This document shows positions 28,549 through 35,730 of a DNA stretch of 64,000 bases, one piece after another (the first letter of the stretch is position 1; every line of letters starts with the position of its first letter). The notes beneath the pieces were generated by a model. It did not search any database. It saw only the letters and a program-made list of their open reading frames with translations, and had not been told where the DNA came from. The stretch is from the NCBI GenBank assembly GCA_030649935.1, contig JAUSFN010000022.1:1-64000 (forward strand). Direction: 5' to 3'. Made by a program: the position numbers and the translations under genes. This DNA comes from Candidatus Planktophila sp. (GTDB taxonomy: Bacteria; Actinomycetota; Actinomycetes; Nanopelagicales; Nanopelagicaceae).

Positions 28549-29550
28549 CTAACCGCCGATTGCCGACATTGGTCTGGTTGGTTGAATAAAACTCGGATCA
28601 TTAATCCCATGCCCAGGAAGTTTGGCTTTAACCGTTGCCTGAAATGCCTGTGCCATAGCATCGCGCTTTTGTTCAGTCGTTAAATCGCCATTTCGCACAA
28701 TTGCACGCATATCGGTTTCAACCAACGAAAATAAACAGGCCCTAATCTGTCCATCTGAAGTTAAGCGAACTCGATCACATGATGCACAAAATGGACGCGT
28801 AACTGAGCCGATGATTCCTACCGTTGCAGGCCCGCCATTGATATAGAACTCTTCGGCCGGTGATGATCCTCGGGTTTCAACAGGCGTCAAAGTAAATGCA
28901 GTACTGAGCTGGGCAAAGATTTCATCGGCCGTGACCATCGCATCTCGCGACCAAGCACCGCCGGCATCAAGTGGCATCTGTTCAATAAAACGAAGTGAGA
29001 GTCCTTCAGCAAGCGCCCAGTTCAAAAGCGAGATGGCTTCATCATCATTTGTGCCGCGCATTAATACCGAGTTAATCTTTACTGGCTTTAAACCAGCGCT
29101 GCGCGCAGCATCGATTCCTGCAAAGACATCATGTATGCGATCTCTAAAGGTTAACTTCTTAAAGCGCTCGCGATCTAGCGTATCTAAAGAGATATTGATT
29201 CGGCTCAATCCGGCATCAAATAAAGGCGCAGCAAGGCGGGCCAATGCCAAACCATTTGTAGTCATAGACAGTTTTGGTGGATTGGCAATCGCATTTATTC
29301 GCGCAACGATTTCAACTATATCTGGCCGCAATAATGGTTCCCCGCCAGTTAGTCGGATCTCATCAATTCCCTGTGAAACTGCGGATTCAATCACCTCAAT
29401 GAGCTCATCGGTTGTGAGCAGTTCGGCACTAGGTAGCCACGCGGCAAAATCATGGGGCATGCAATATGTACAGCGAAGTGAACAGCGATCAGTCAGTGAG
29501 ACACGCAGATCGCGATGGACGCGGCCATATGTATCAATTAAGGCGCTCAT
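28549..29550 (-). CDS. moaA: GTP 3',8-cyclase (molybdenum cofactor synthesis)
   Basis: A radical-SAM enzyme that starts molybdopterin synthesis. The N-terminal cluster motif is CSLRCTYC near residue 24. The C-terminal second cluster shows CASCDRVRLTSDGQIRAC. The last two residues are Gly-Gly (MSAIGG), as required by MoaA. The 333-residue length is normal. The gene heads a two-gene run with a methyltransferase and lies close to a large set of molybdoenzyme genes at 30-48 kb, which need this cofactor. Confidence 0.96.
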   Translation of the reverse strand: MSALIDTYGRVHRDLRVSLTDRCSLRCTYCMPHDFAAWLPSAELLTTDELIEVIESAVSQGIDEIRLTGGEPLLRPDIVEIVARINAIANPPKLSMTTNGLALARLAAPLFDAGLSRINISLDTLDRERFKKLTFRDRIHDVFAGIDAARSAGLKPVKINSVLMRGTNDDEAISLLNWALAEGLSLRFIEQMPLDAGGAWSRDAMVTADEIFAQLSTAFTLTPVETRGSSPAEEFYINGGPATVGIIGSVTRPFCASCDRVRLTSDGQIRACLFSLVETDMRAIVRNGDLTTEQKRDAMAQAFQATVKAKLPGHGINDPSFIQPTRPMSAIGG

Positions 29551-29689
29551 AGGGATCTGCTTCGGCTCAACATTTGGCTGATACTACTATGACGGCCAAG
29601 GCTCTTAGATACCTCACATTAAGGCTTTTGGGCTTGATGATCTGCCTATTGAACTAGCAATGTTGGTATTAGTTGTTATCATTTCTCAC

Positions 29690-29956
29690 ATGACTACAGA
29701 TGGCGAGCAAGCCCTAGAGGTACTTCGTACTGTCTGGCAAGGCCAACCAAGTTTGGCTCCAGATCTTGAACTTGATGAAGATTGCAATCCAAACAAATCA
29801 TGCAAGAACATGAAGGAAGTAACATTCGACGGCTTTGCAGAGCCTGGCCAGGATTTAGGCACTGCATGGCGTGAAAAACTTGCTCGCGAGGGAAAGCTCA
29901 ATACCTCCGGCGGCTCCATTCGTGATCTTATTCTTAGCTCGATCCAACCTAAATAA
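29690..29956 (+). CDS. Small acidic protein of unknown function
   Basis: Eighty-eight residues (MTTDGEQALEVLRTV...), or 98 if the ATG at 29660 is used. It has no membrane segment. The middle is acidic and has two cysteines (DEDCNPNKSCKNM), and the C-terminal half contains WREKLAREGKLNTSGGSIRDLIL. I do not recognise the family. It precedes the MoxR/VWA pair by 29 bases on the same strand and may be the first gene of that run. Codon use is similar to its neighbours. Confidence 0.6.
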   Translation: MTTDGEQALEVLRTVWQGQPSLAPDLELDEDCNPNKSCKNMKEVTFDGFAEPGQDLGTAWREKLAREGKLNTSGGSIRDLILSSIQPK

Positions 29957-29985
29957 TTTAAAGCAATCACCGGGTATGTAATCAG

Positions 29986-30873
29986 ATGAGTACATCAAAT
30001 GACCCGCAATCTATTTCAGTAGATTCCTTAATCACCGACCTAAAATCTTTGGGTTACATTGCCGATCGCGGACTTGCAACTTCGATTTTCATTTCAATGA
30101 AACTTGGTAAGCCGATTTTACTTGAGGGCGAAGTTGGAGTTGGAAAGACTGAGTTAGCAAAAACTTTAGCCGCACTCTATGGCCGCCAATTAATTAGGTT
30201 GCAATGCTATGAAGGCATCGATACGAATCACGCACTCTATGAGTGGGACTACGCACGTCAAATGTTACAAATTCGTGCAATGAATCAAGTTGGAACGACG
30301 CAGACCTCGGTTCAAACCCTCTTTGGCCCTGAGTTTTTAATTGAGCGACCTCTGTTGCAGGCAATCCGCGCAGGAGATCAATGTGTTCTATTAATCGATG
30401 AGATCGATCGCGCCGATGATGAGTTCGAAGCCTTTTTACTTGAGCTGCTCTCGGATTTTCAAATAACTATCCCTGAGATTGGAACCGTGAGTGCTGCCAC
30501 TCGCCCGATTATTATTCTGACATCAAATCGCACACGCGAACTCCACGATGCGCTCAAACGCCGCTGCCTGTATAGCTGGATTGGCTTTCCAACTCCTGAG
30601 AGAGAGATTGAAATCGTTCGTTCACGCCTGCCTCAGATTGGGGAGCGCCTAGCGCAAAAAGTTGTGACTGCAGTTAATCGCCTGCGCGATATGGAGCTAG
30701 AGAAGGTTCCTGGTGTCGCCGAAACTATCGATTGGGTTCAATCCCTCAACGCCATTGGCAGCCATGATTTAGATGAAGATGGTGCCTCCAATACGTTAGG
30801 GGCAGTTATTAAGTGCCGTGATGACATGAATTACGTCAGGCAAAACTTGAAAGAGATTGTCACTGGTGTCTAA
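29986..30873 (+). CDS. coxD: MoxR-type AAA+ ATPase (CoxD-like)
   Basis: A 295-residue chaperone-like ATPase. Walker A is [14 protein letters not shown] near residue 39, Walker B is VLLIDEIDRADDEFEAF, and the sensor region is IILTSNRTRELHDALKRRC with the arginine finger. In CO dehydrogenase clusters the CoxD ATPase works with the VWA protein CoxE to mature the Mo-Cu active site. The immediate VWA partner and the CODH genes 2 kb away support CoxD, but the gene could be a general MoxR protein. Confidence 0.82.
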   Translation: MSTSNDPQSISVDSLITDLKSLGYIADRGLATSIFISMKLGKPILLEGEVGVGKTELAKTLAALYGRQLIRLQCYEGIDTNHALYEWDYARQMLQIRAMNQVGTTQTSVQTLFGPEFLIERPLLQAIRAGDQCVLLIDEIDRADDEFEAFLLELLSDFQITIPEIGTVSAATRPIIILTSNRTRELHDALKRRCLYSWIGFPTPEREIEIVRSRLPQIGERLAQKVVTAVNRLRDMELEKVPGVAETIDWVQSLNAIGSHDLDEDGASNTLGAVIKCRDDMNYVRQNLKEIVTGV

Positions 30874-31993
30874 GAGCGCCTTCGATGAGTTATTCGTCGA
30901 ATTTGGCGCATTTCTGCGCGATGCAGGTCTGGGGGTTGGCACCGATGATGTCATAACCTTTTGTCAAGGAACTGCCGAACTAAATCCGACCGATGTTATG
31001 GATATCTATTGGAGTGGTCGCACAACACTCGTTCGGCGCAGAGATCAAATTCCCACCTATAACGCAAAGTTTCGCGAGTTCTTCTTAGATATTAAGGATG
31101 ACGAGCCAGATCAACGAAAAGTTAAGATTAAATCATCATCAAATACCGCCGCCACTCTTGAAATCCCCTCCGTTGAACCTGGAGCTCCAGGCAATGGCGA
31201 AGAGGAGACAAAGATGGGCCATATGGCATCGGCCGCTGATACATGGAGGAACAAGGCCTTTGCTCAGTGCACACCTACTGAACTCAATACTTTAAGGAAG
31301 TTAATTTCAACTTTGCGAGTATCACCACCTGTGCGACGAACGCGACGGATTAGGCCAAAACTTCGTGGTAGCAAAATGCATATGCGCAAAATGGTGCGAG
31401 AGACGCTTCGTACTTTTGGGGATCCTAATACATTGTTCTTTACGCAACGTAAAATAAAATTGCGCCCAATAGTTTTTATTCTAGATGTCTCTGGCTCAAT
31501 GGCTGACTACTCACGCAACCTGCTGCAGTTTGCATATTCGGTCCGACGCGCAAATGCAAAAGTTGAGGTCTTCTGTTTTGGTTCACGGCTTACTCGCATC
31601 ACTAAATCTTTAAGTAAGCGCACCCCTGATGAGGCGATGGAGCTAGCCGGTAATGAGGTTCTAGATTGGGATGGCGGAACTCGGATCGGCGACAGTTTAA
31701 AAACCTATGTTAAAGATTGGGGCCGAACACGAATTGGTCGCGGAGCCATTGTGATTATCTGCTCCGATGGATTAGATCGTGGATACCCAGAGGTTTTAGC
31801 TAAGGCGATGGAGGACCTATCTCGCCTTTCTTATCGAATTCTCTGGATGAATCCGCATAAGGGAGATGCTCACAACTTTGAGCCCAATACCTTGGGAATG
31901 ATCGTGGCCGATCCTTTTATCGATGAGGTTTTTTCAGGTCATAACTTAAAAAGCTTAGAGGAATTCAGCCATAGACTCGTCCGACTACGTTAG
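30866..31993 (+). CDS. coxE: VWA-domain protein (CoxE-like)
   Basis: Partner of the MoxR/CoxD ATPase. The 375 residues begin with a helical domain and end with a von Willebrand A domain (about 200-370) bearing the MIDAS motif FILDVSGSMADYS and later WDGGTRIGDSL and IICSDGLDRG. The middle section (GEEETKMGHMASAADTWRNKAF) is the usual low-conservation linker. The GTG at 30866 overlaps the coxD stop by 8 bases. Known MoxR-VWA pairs insert metals or remodel enzymes; here the target is most likely the CO dehydrogenase encoded on the opposite strand. Confidence 0.82.
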   Translation: MSKSAFDELFVEFGAFLRDAGLGVGTDDVITFCQGTAELNPTDVMDIYWSGRTTLVRRRDQIPTYNAKFREFFLDIKDDEPDQRKVKIKSSSNTAATLEIPSVEPGAPGNGEEETKMGHMASAADTWRNKAFAQCTPTELNTLRKLISTLRVSPPVRRTRRIRPKLRGSKMHMRKMVRETLRTFGDPNTLFFTQRKIKLRPIVFILDVSGSMADYSRNLLQFAYSVRRANAKVEVFCFGSRLTRITKSLSKRTPDEAMELAGNEVLDWDGGTRIGDSLKTYVKDWGRTRIGRGAIVIICSDGLDRGYPEVLAKAMEDLSRLSYRILWMNPHKGDAHNFEPNTLGMIVADPFIDEVFSGHNLKSLEEFSHRLVRLR

Positions 31994-32001
31994 GAACTCC
32001 A

Positions 32002-32289
32002 ATGAAATACTCTGTCTCCATTGCCGCAGAAGGTGATCGTGTTATCGCTCTTGAAGAGGTTGTCGAGTTAGCCGATGCAGTTGCACCATTTAGCGGCGTT
32101 GCATCTGGTGCTGCAACGCAATCATATGGAGTGCAGATTTTAGTTGAGGCCGAGAATTTAGATTCGGCAATCGATATGGCCATGCAGATTTTTTCTAAAG
32201 CTGTAGTAACTGCAAAACTGCCCGTGTGGCCGATCACCCGTGCAGAGGCGATGAATGAAGATGATGATTGGGATGACTTCGACGAATGA
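32002..32289 (+). CDS. Conserved-looking 95-residue protein of unknown function in the cox accessory run
   Basis: A soluble 95-residue protein (MKYSVSIAAEGDRVIALEEV...) with a predicted beta-alpha-beta pattern. It has a strand YGVQILVEAENLDSAIDMAMQIF and a very acidic tail (NEDDDWDDFDE). The ferredoxin-like strand-helix pattern is reminiscent of small ACT/antibiotic-monooxygenase folds, but no family is recognised. It follows coxE by 8 bases and overlaps the next gene by 4 (ATGA), so it is part of the coxD-coxE transcript. The acidic tail might contact the partner ATPase; this is only a guess. Confidence 0.65.
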   Translation: MKYSVSIAAEGDRVIALEEVVELADAVAPFSGVASGAATQSYGVQILVEAENLDSAIDMAMQIFSKAVVTAKLPVWPITRAEAMNEDDDWDDFDE

Positions 32290-32726
32290 TTCGCCTTGGC
32301 TCACTTGCAGGTTATCCATTTGAAGGTCCGCGCGCCCTTGCGGGTTGGACTGCTACAAAGATTCCAGCTGTCTATGCCATTATGTGTCGCAACGAGCCAG
32401 ATGCTAAACCACAGGAGTTCTCTGTAATTTACGTAGGTCAAAGCGATGATTTAACTCAAGAGGGATTTCCGCTCAAACATCCACATACACATACATGGGT
32501 TGCACGAGCCGGCAATAAATACAATCTGCATATCTGCTGGTATGAAATTCCAGGTGGTCTGCCAACTCACCGCGAACAAATAAGCCGTGAATTAATGGCA
32601 ATTTATCAACCAAGCTGTAATACTGAAAAATATGATCAAGCCTGGAAAGATGAATGGATCGGTCAGTATTCCAATGCTTTCACCGACCCATTAACTACCG
32701 AACGCGATCCAAACTCTTCTAATTAA
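32286..32726 (+). CDS. GIY-YIG-like domain protein
   Basis: A 146-residue protein with the GIY-YIG nuclease layout. The first strand AVYAIMC stands in for GIY, FSVIYVGQSDDL is the YIG strand, then a region with basic residues (HTHTWVARAG), and ISRELMAIYQPSCN carries the catalytic-type glutamate and the terminal Pro/Asn. The first motif reads VYA, so the tyrosine is kept while the first glycine is not. It starts inside the stop of the preceding gene (ATGA). A nuclease fold at the end of a CO dehydrogenase accessory run is unexpected; nuclease activity is not proven. Confidence 0.7.
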   Translation: MIRLGSLAGYPFEGPRALAGWTATKIPAVYAIMCRNEPDAKPQEFSVIYVGQSDDLTQEGFPLKHPHTHTWVARAGNKYNLHICWYEIPGGLPTHREQISRELMAIYQPSCNTEKYDQAWKDEWIGQYSNAFTDPLTTERDPNSSN

Positions 32727-32728
32727 AG

Positions 32729-33088
32729 CTACTTACCTACAAAACCTACGCCATCTAACATTCTAGAACGACGTGTGCGACTTGCTGGGAAATTAGGTTC
32801 ACGCTCTTCATGTGGATCTGGCTGATATGTTGCACCGACAACAATTGCCTCGGCCATTCCGTAGAGAAGTGGCAACGCGCCGGCGACGATTCCGCCAGTT
32901 ACGTTGATGCGCTCTAAACCTGGTTCGATCAGATCGGCATCGGCCTTAATCTTCCAGACCAAATCAGCGGCCTCTTCAAGGTTTCCTGCGACCTGGGCTA
33001 GCTGCCTACCAACTATAAAGAGGTAGATCGCAAGGCTTGCGATTAGTGCAACGATATCGATAACGCTAAATAGCTGAAGTGATGTCAT
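32729..33088 (-). CDS. Small membrane protein 5 of the cox operon
   Basis: A 119-residue protein with one N-terminal membrane span (about residues 8-27, FSVIDIVALIASLAIYLFIV). A helical region (LAQVAGNLEEAADLVWKIKADADLIEPGLERI) follows, then a second weakly hydrophobic stretch, and a basic tail (SRTRRSRMLDG). It is the last of five consecutive tiny genes between coxG and the convergent coxD run, and overlaps its upstream neighbour by 4 bases. I do not recognise a family. It could be a membrane anchor or scaffold for CO dehydrogenase. Confidence 0.7.
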   Translation of the reverse strand: MTSLQLFSVIDIVALIASLAIYLFIVGRQLAQVAGNLEEAADLVWKIKADADLIEPGLERINVTGGIVAGALPLLYGMAEAIVVGATYQPDPHEEREPNFPASRTRRSRMLDGVGFVGK

Positions 33089-33360
33089 GAGCGCACCTTC
33101 TCTAGTACTCGACCTAAGAACAGGTGGTGCTCAAGACCCTCAGCCAATACTGCATCTACACCAACGGCAGTCTCATCGATGAGCTTAGTATGTGAAGTAT
33201 TGGCCTGCGCCGCTGTCAGCGTTGCTTTAATCAACGCAACACGCTTATTAATAACGTTAACGAGAATAACTAAAATCGTAAGAAGTGCAGCAACCGCAAC
33301 TACTACAACGGCGCCAAGAATATTGGCAATGAACCACAGTGTATGTACTTGATCGCTCAT
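33085..33360 (-). CDS. Small membrane protein 4 of the cox operon
   Basis: Ninety-one residues. One long hydrophobic span (about residues 9-34, FIANILGAVVVVAVAALLTILVILV) is followed by an amphipathic helical region (VALIKATLTAAQANTSHTKLIDETAVGVDAVLAEGLEHHLFLGRVLEKV). The plan (short N-terminus, one span, about 50 soluble residues) matches the four neighbours, although identity is low. It overlaps the next gene by 4 bases. No known family was recognised. Confidence 0.7.
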   Translation of the reverse strand: MSDQVHTLWFIANILGAVVVVAVAALLTILVILVNVINKRVALIKATLTAAQANTSHTKLIDETAVGVDAVLAEGLEHHLFLGRVLEKVRS

Positions 33361-33362
33361 GA

Positions 33363-33617
33363 TCAGCCCCCCAACTTCTTTCTGCCACGATTTAGACCGG
33401 CAACGATCGCGGTGGCATATGCGATCGTTGTTTTAAGATCTTTCAGGGCGGCAGTATTGACAACTGCGCCTTCTAGGCCAGCGTTGATTCGCGCAGCCTG
33501 TCCGCCAATTTTGTGCGCTAGTAGCAAGATTGGAACTACAAGGGCTACAACAACTAGCACCACTACGAGTGCGATGATGTAACCCAATAGCCAACCGCTA
33601 TGTGAGGTGAAATCCAT
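33363..33617 (-). CDS. Small membrane protein 3 of the cox operon
   Basis: Eighty-four residues. The N-terminal span (about residues 10-34, LLGYIIALVVVLVVVALVVPILLLA) is followed by HKIGGQAARINAGLEGAVVNTAALKDLKTTIAYATAIVAG, a helix with regularly spaced small residues, and a basic end (NRGRKKLGG). It starts 13 bases after the preceding gene's stop, with GGAAGAGGAA as ribosome site. It has the same architecture as the other four proteins of this set. Function unknown. Confidence 0.7.
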   Translation of the reverse strand: MDFTSHSGWLLGYIIALVVVLVVVALVVPILLLAHKIGGQAARINAGLEGAVVNTAALKDLKTTIAYATAIVAGLNRGRKKLGG

Positions 33618-33630
33618 TTCCTCTTCCTCC

Positions 33631-33858
33631 CTAAATAGATTCTGCGAAGTCGCGGACGGGCTTCAAACTTGCATTCACTGATGTAACCACTGGCTTGACT
33701 GTGGCGGTCTTTGCAACGATGACTTGCACGCCGCCGTCTAAAGCATCAAGAGTCTTAGCGACCGCGCTCAAGTGAATAATCACTCGCGTCAGACCAAGGG
33801 CTGCCGCTGCGATGATGAGTGTTGCGAGAATTAGCGTTACTACGGCTACTGTTGGCAT
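33631..33858 (-). CDS. Small membrane protein 2 of the cox operon
   Basis: Seventy-five residues from the ATG at 33858 (MPTVAVVTLILATLIIAAAALG), which follows AAGGGA. An earlier in-frame start would overlap the preceding gene by 53 bases. One membrane span (residues 3-26) is followed by LSAVAKTLDALDGGVQVIVAKTATVKPVVTSVNASLKPV. The LDALDGGV segment is nearly repeated as VDALDGGVAL in the neighbour at 33866, the clearest sign that the set is paralogous. Function unknown. Confidence 0.68.
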   Translation of the reverse strand: MPTVAVVTLILATLIIAAAALGLTRVIIHLSAVAKTLDALDGGVQVIVAKTATVKPVVTSVNASLKPVRDFAESI

Positions 33859-33865
33859 TTTTCCC

Positions 33866-34120
33866 TTACCCGAGCAACTTAGAGACAGGACCGGCGTAGC
33901 GAACTGCGCCATTAGCAACTTCTTTAATCACATAATCAGTCTTTGTCAGCAGTGCTGGCGTTGTGTTGAGTTCACCTATTAAGGCAACTCCCCCATCGAG
34001 TGCGTCAACTGCTGCACCACGGATTCGCTCAAGCGGCGCTAGAACTAGATTCAATAGCGTAACGAGAACTGGAACGATGACAATTAATAGAATTACATTA
34101 CCTATTGCCCATAAGCTCAT
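33866..34120 (-). CDS. Small membrane protein 1 of the cox operon
   Basis: Eighty-four residues, first of five small genes after coxG (29-base gap). It has an N-terminal span (about residues 4-27, AIGNVILLIVIVPVLVTLLNLVL), then PLERIRGAAVDALDGGVALIGELNTTPALLTKTDYVIKEVANG. The soluble part is likely a helical hairpin. It shares the ALDGGV segment with small membrane protein 2. The orientation (short N-terminus outside or inside) cannot be decided. Function unknown; proximity to coxG suggests membrane attachment of CO dehydrogenase. Confidence 0.7.
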   Translation of the reverse strand: MSLWAIGNVILLIVIVPVLVTLLNLVLAPLERIRGAAVDALDGGVALIGELNTTPALLTKTDYVIKEVANGAVRYAGPVSKLLG

Positions 34121-34149
34121 AATCTCTCCCCTTTTGTATGTTTCTCTAG

Positions 34150-34737
34150 TTACCGACGTGCCGTTGCCTGATATGGCAAGAAGAAACGGCTGAAAATGCG
34201 CTTTGCTCCGCGCGATACAACAATTAACCCGATTGCAACTGCGCTGGCAGATTGTGGACCCCCAACTGAGTTTGGATCTTGGCCCAGTGAAATCGCCTTC
34301 ATGCGATTCTTCATGGTTGTGGCGGTTTGATTAACTAGAACCGCAGTTATGTCACTTATTAGGCCACGACCAAACTGCGCCGCAGTTCCAGAGAGCTGTA
34401 AGTCGAGTGAGACATTTACGCGCGTTCCTTGTGGCGATGCTGTCAGTGTTGCGATTAAGACCGCTACTGCCTCTCCGCGACCTTTGCGATCGGCACCTGA
34501 TGCATCAAGGGTGATGATTTTCCTAGCATTATCACGGCTTCTAACCTTGGCAGCGCCATCAAACTCTAACTTCACAGGACCGGCTGAGATAATTACGCCA
34601 CCTTTGTAGTGGTCGGTTGCAACTTTTTCAGTGAGGTCAGCACCTGGGATGCATGCCGCAATTTGAGGCACATCATCGAAGAACTTCCACACGGCATCGA
34701 TCGGCTGATCGACATCGATTGCTTGTGATATTAGCAT
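34150..34737 (-). CDS. coxG: CoxG-like SRPBCC-domain protein
   Basis: A 195-residue lipid/quinone-binding-type START fold (about residues 1-145). It has the family opening AIDVDQPIDAVWKFFDDVPQIAACIPGA, the middle YKGGVIISAGPVKLEFDG and a long C-terminal helix (AAQFGRGLISDITAVLVNQTATTMK). The end (residues 165-190) is moderately hydrophobic and basic, as in CoxG proteins that attach CO dehydrogenase to the membrane. CoxG is needed for respiration of CO in other bacteria. The gene sits between the xdhC-YHS gene and five tiny membrane proteins. Confidence 0.88.
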   Translation of the reverse strand: MLISQAIDVDQPIDAVWKFFDDVPQIAACIPGADLTEKVATDHYKGGVIISAGPVKLEFDGAAKVRSRDNARKIITLDASGADRKGRGEAVAVLIATLTASPQGTRVNVSLDLQLSGTAAQFGRGLISDITAVLVNQTATTMKNRMKAISLGQDPNSVGGPQSASAVAIGLIVVSRGAKRIFSRFFLPYQATARR

Positions 34738-34770
34738 TCTGCCTCCTTGTTGTTATACATTTTTAATCTC

Positions 34771-35727
34771 CTACCGTGCAACTTTGTTAAGAAATGAATG
34801 TGGATCTTTTTCAAAAGAAGTACGGCATCCGCTGGCGCAGAAGTAATATGTTGTATCTTCAAAAACAAATGGGTTATTTGACTTAGTTGGTGCAACGCTC
34901 ATGCCACAGACCAGATCGATAACATCTTCAATCATCGTGAGCGCAATCTTTGAGTCAACTGGCTTTGAGAGCTCACCGCTAGCGCGAAGTTGCACGAGCT
35001 CGGCCAGAATGGAAACTGCCATCTCTCGGTGAGTGGTGCTCCCTAAATCTAAACCGACAGGGACTTTAATCTTTGCTAATTTCTGCTCAGATACTCCGCG
35101 ATCAACTAAATACTCAAGGACTACGGCCCCGCGCTTGCTCGATGCAACCAGACCGATAAAGCGAGGGTTATTCTCCAATGCAATCTCAAGTGCATCTTCA
35201 TCGCCATGGCCTTGCGTTGCGATAACAACTACTGACGATGGTGTAACCATTGAGGCCGTTAGATCATCGCCGTCTATGATCTCAACAGTCCAATCTAAAT
35301 CCCGCGCAAGATTTGACAGTGTCAGTGCCATTGGTGAGCGCCCGACGATTAAAAGTTGCGGAGAAACCTTTACTGGCTCAATGAAAATCTGAAGTGCGCC
35401 ATCGCTTTGGCAAGAGATAGGAATCGTTACAACTCCCTCAGGAATATGCATTCCGACGAAATCAGCATCTTGTCCTAACCAAATTAACTTTGCTTCACCA
35501 TTATGCAGAACTGCCTTTGCTTCACGGATTAAAACTGGTTCAGCACATGCTCCGCCAATCCATCCATAAATTACGCCATCTGCAGTAACAATCGCCCGTG
35601 AACCACGTTGGCCAGATGATGGACCTTGGCGCCAAACAACAGTTGCCATTACAAAGCTCTCTCCAGCTTTGGTTAGTTCAACTGCGCGCTCTAAGACGCC
35701 GATTCCTTCAACTGCCCCGTTGCTCAT
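34771..35727 (-). CDS. XdhC/CoxF-family maturation protein fused to a YHS domain
   Basis: A 318-residue protein with three parts. The XdhC N-domain (residues 1-75) has VVWRQGPSSGQRGSRAIV and GWIGGACAEPVL. The Rossmann-like XdhC C-domain (about 115-250) has LLIVGRSPMALTLS and IGLVASSKRGAVVL. The C-terminal YHS domain (270-318) has DLVCGMSV...YYFCASGCRTSFEKDP with cysteines suited to metal binding. XdhC proteins load sulfurated molybdopterin. The YHS fusion could deliver copper or another metal for the Mo-Cu site, which is inference. It is 3 bases behind coxL. Confidence 0.85.
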   Translation of the reverse strand: MSNGAVEGIGVLERAVELTKAGESFVMATVVWRQGPSSGQRGSRAIVTADGVIYGWIGGACAEPVLIREAKAVLHNGEAKLIWLGQDADFVGMHIPEGVVTIPISCQSDGALQIFIEPVKVSPQLLIVGRSPMALTLSNLARDLDWTVEIIDGDDLTASMVTPSSVVVIATQGHGDEDALEIALENNPRFIGLVASSKRGAVVLEYLVDRGVSEQKLAKIKVPVGLDLGSTTHREMAVSILAELVQLRASGELSKPVDSKIALTMIEDVIDLVCGMSVAPTKSNNPFVFEDTTYYFCASGCRTSFEKDPHSFLNKVAR

Positions 35728-35730
35728 GTA

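Noticed and set aside
29551-29689. Molybdenum-cofactor riboswitch upstream of moaA
   Set aside because: The 139-bp gap lacks the conserved stems of the Moco motif.
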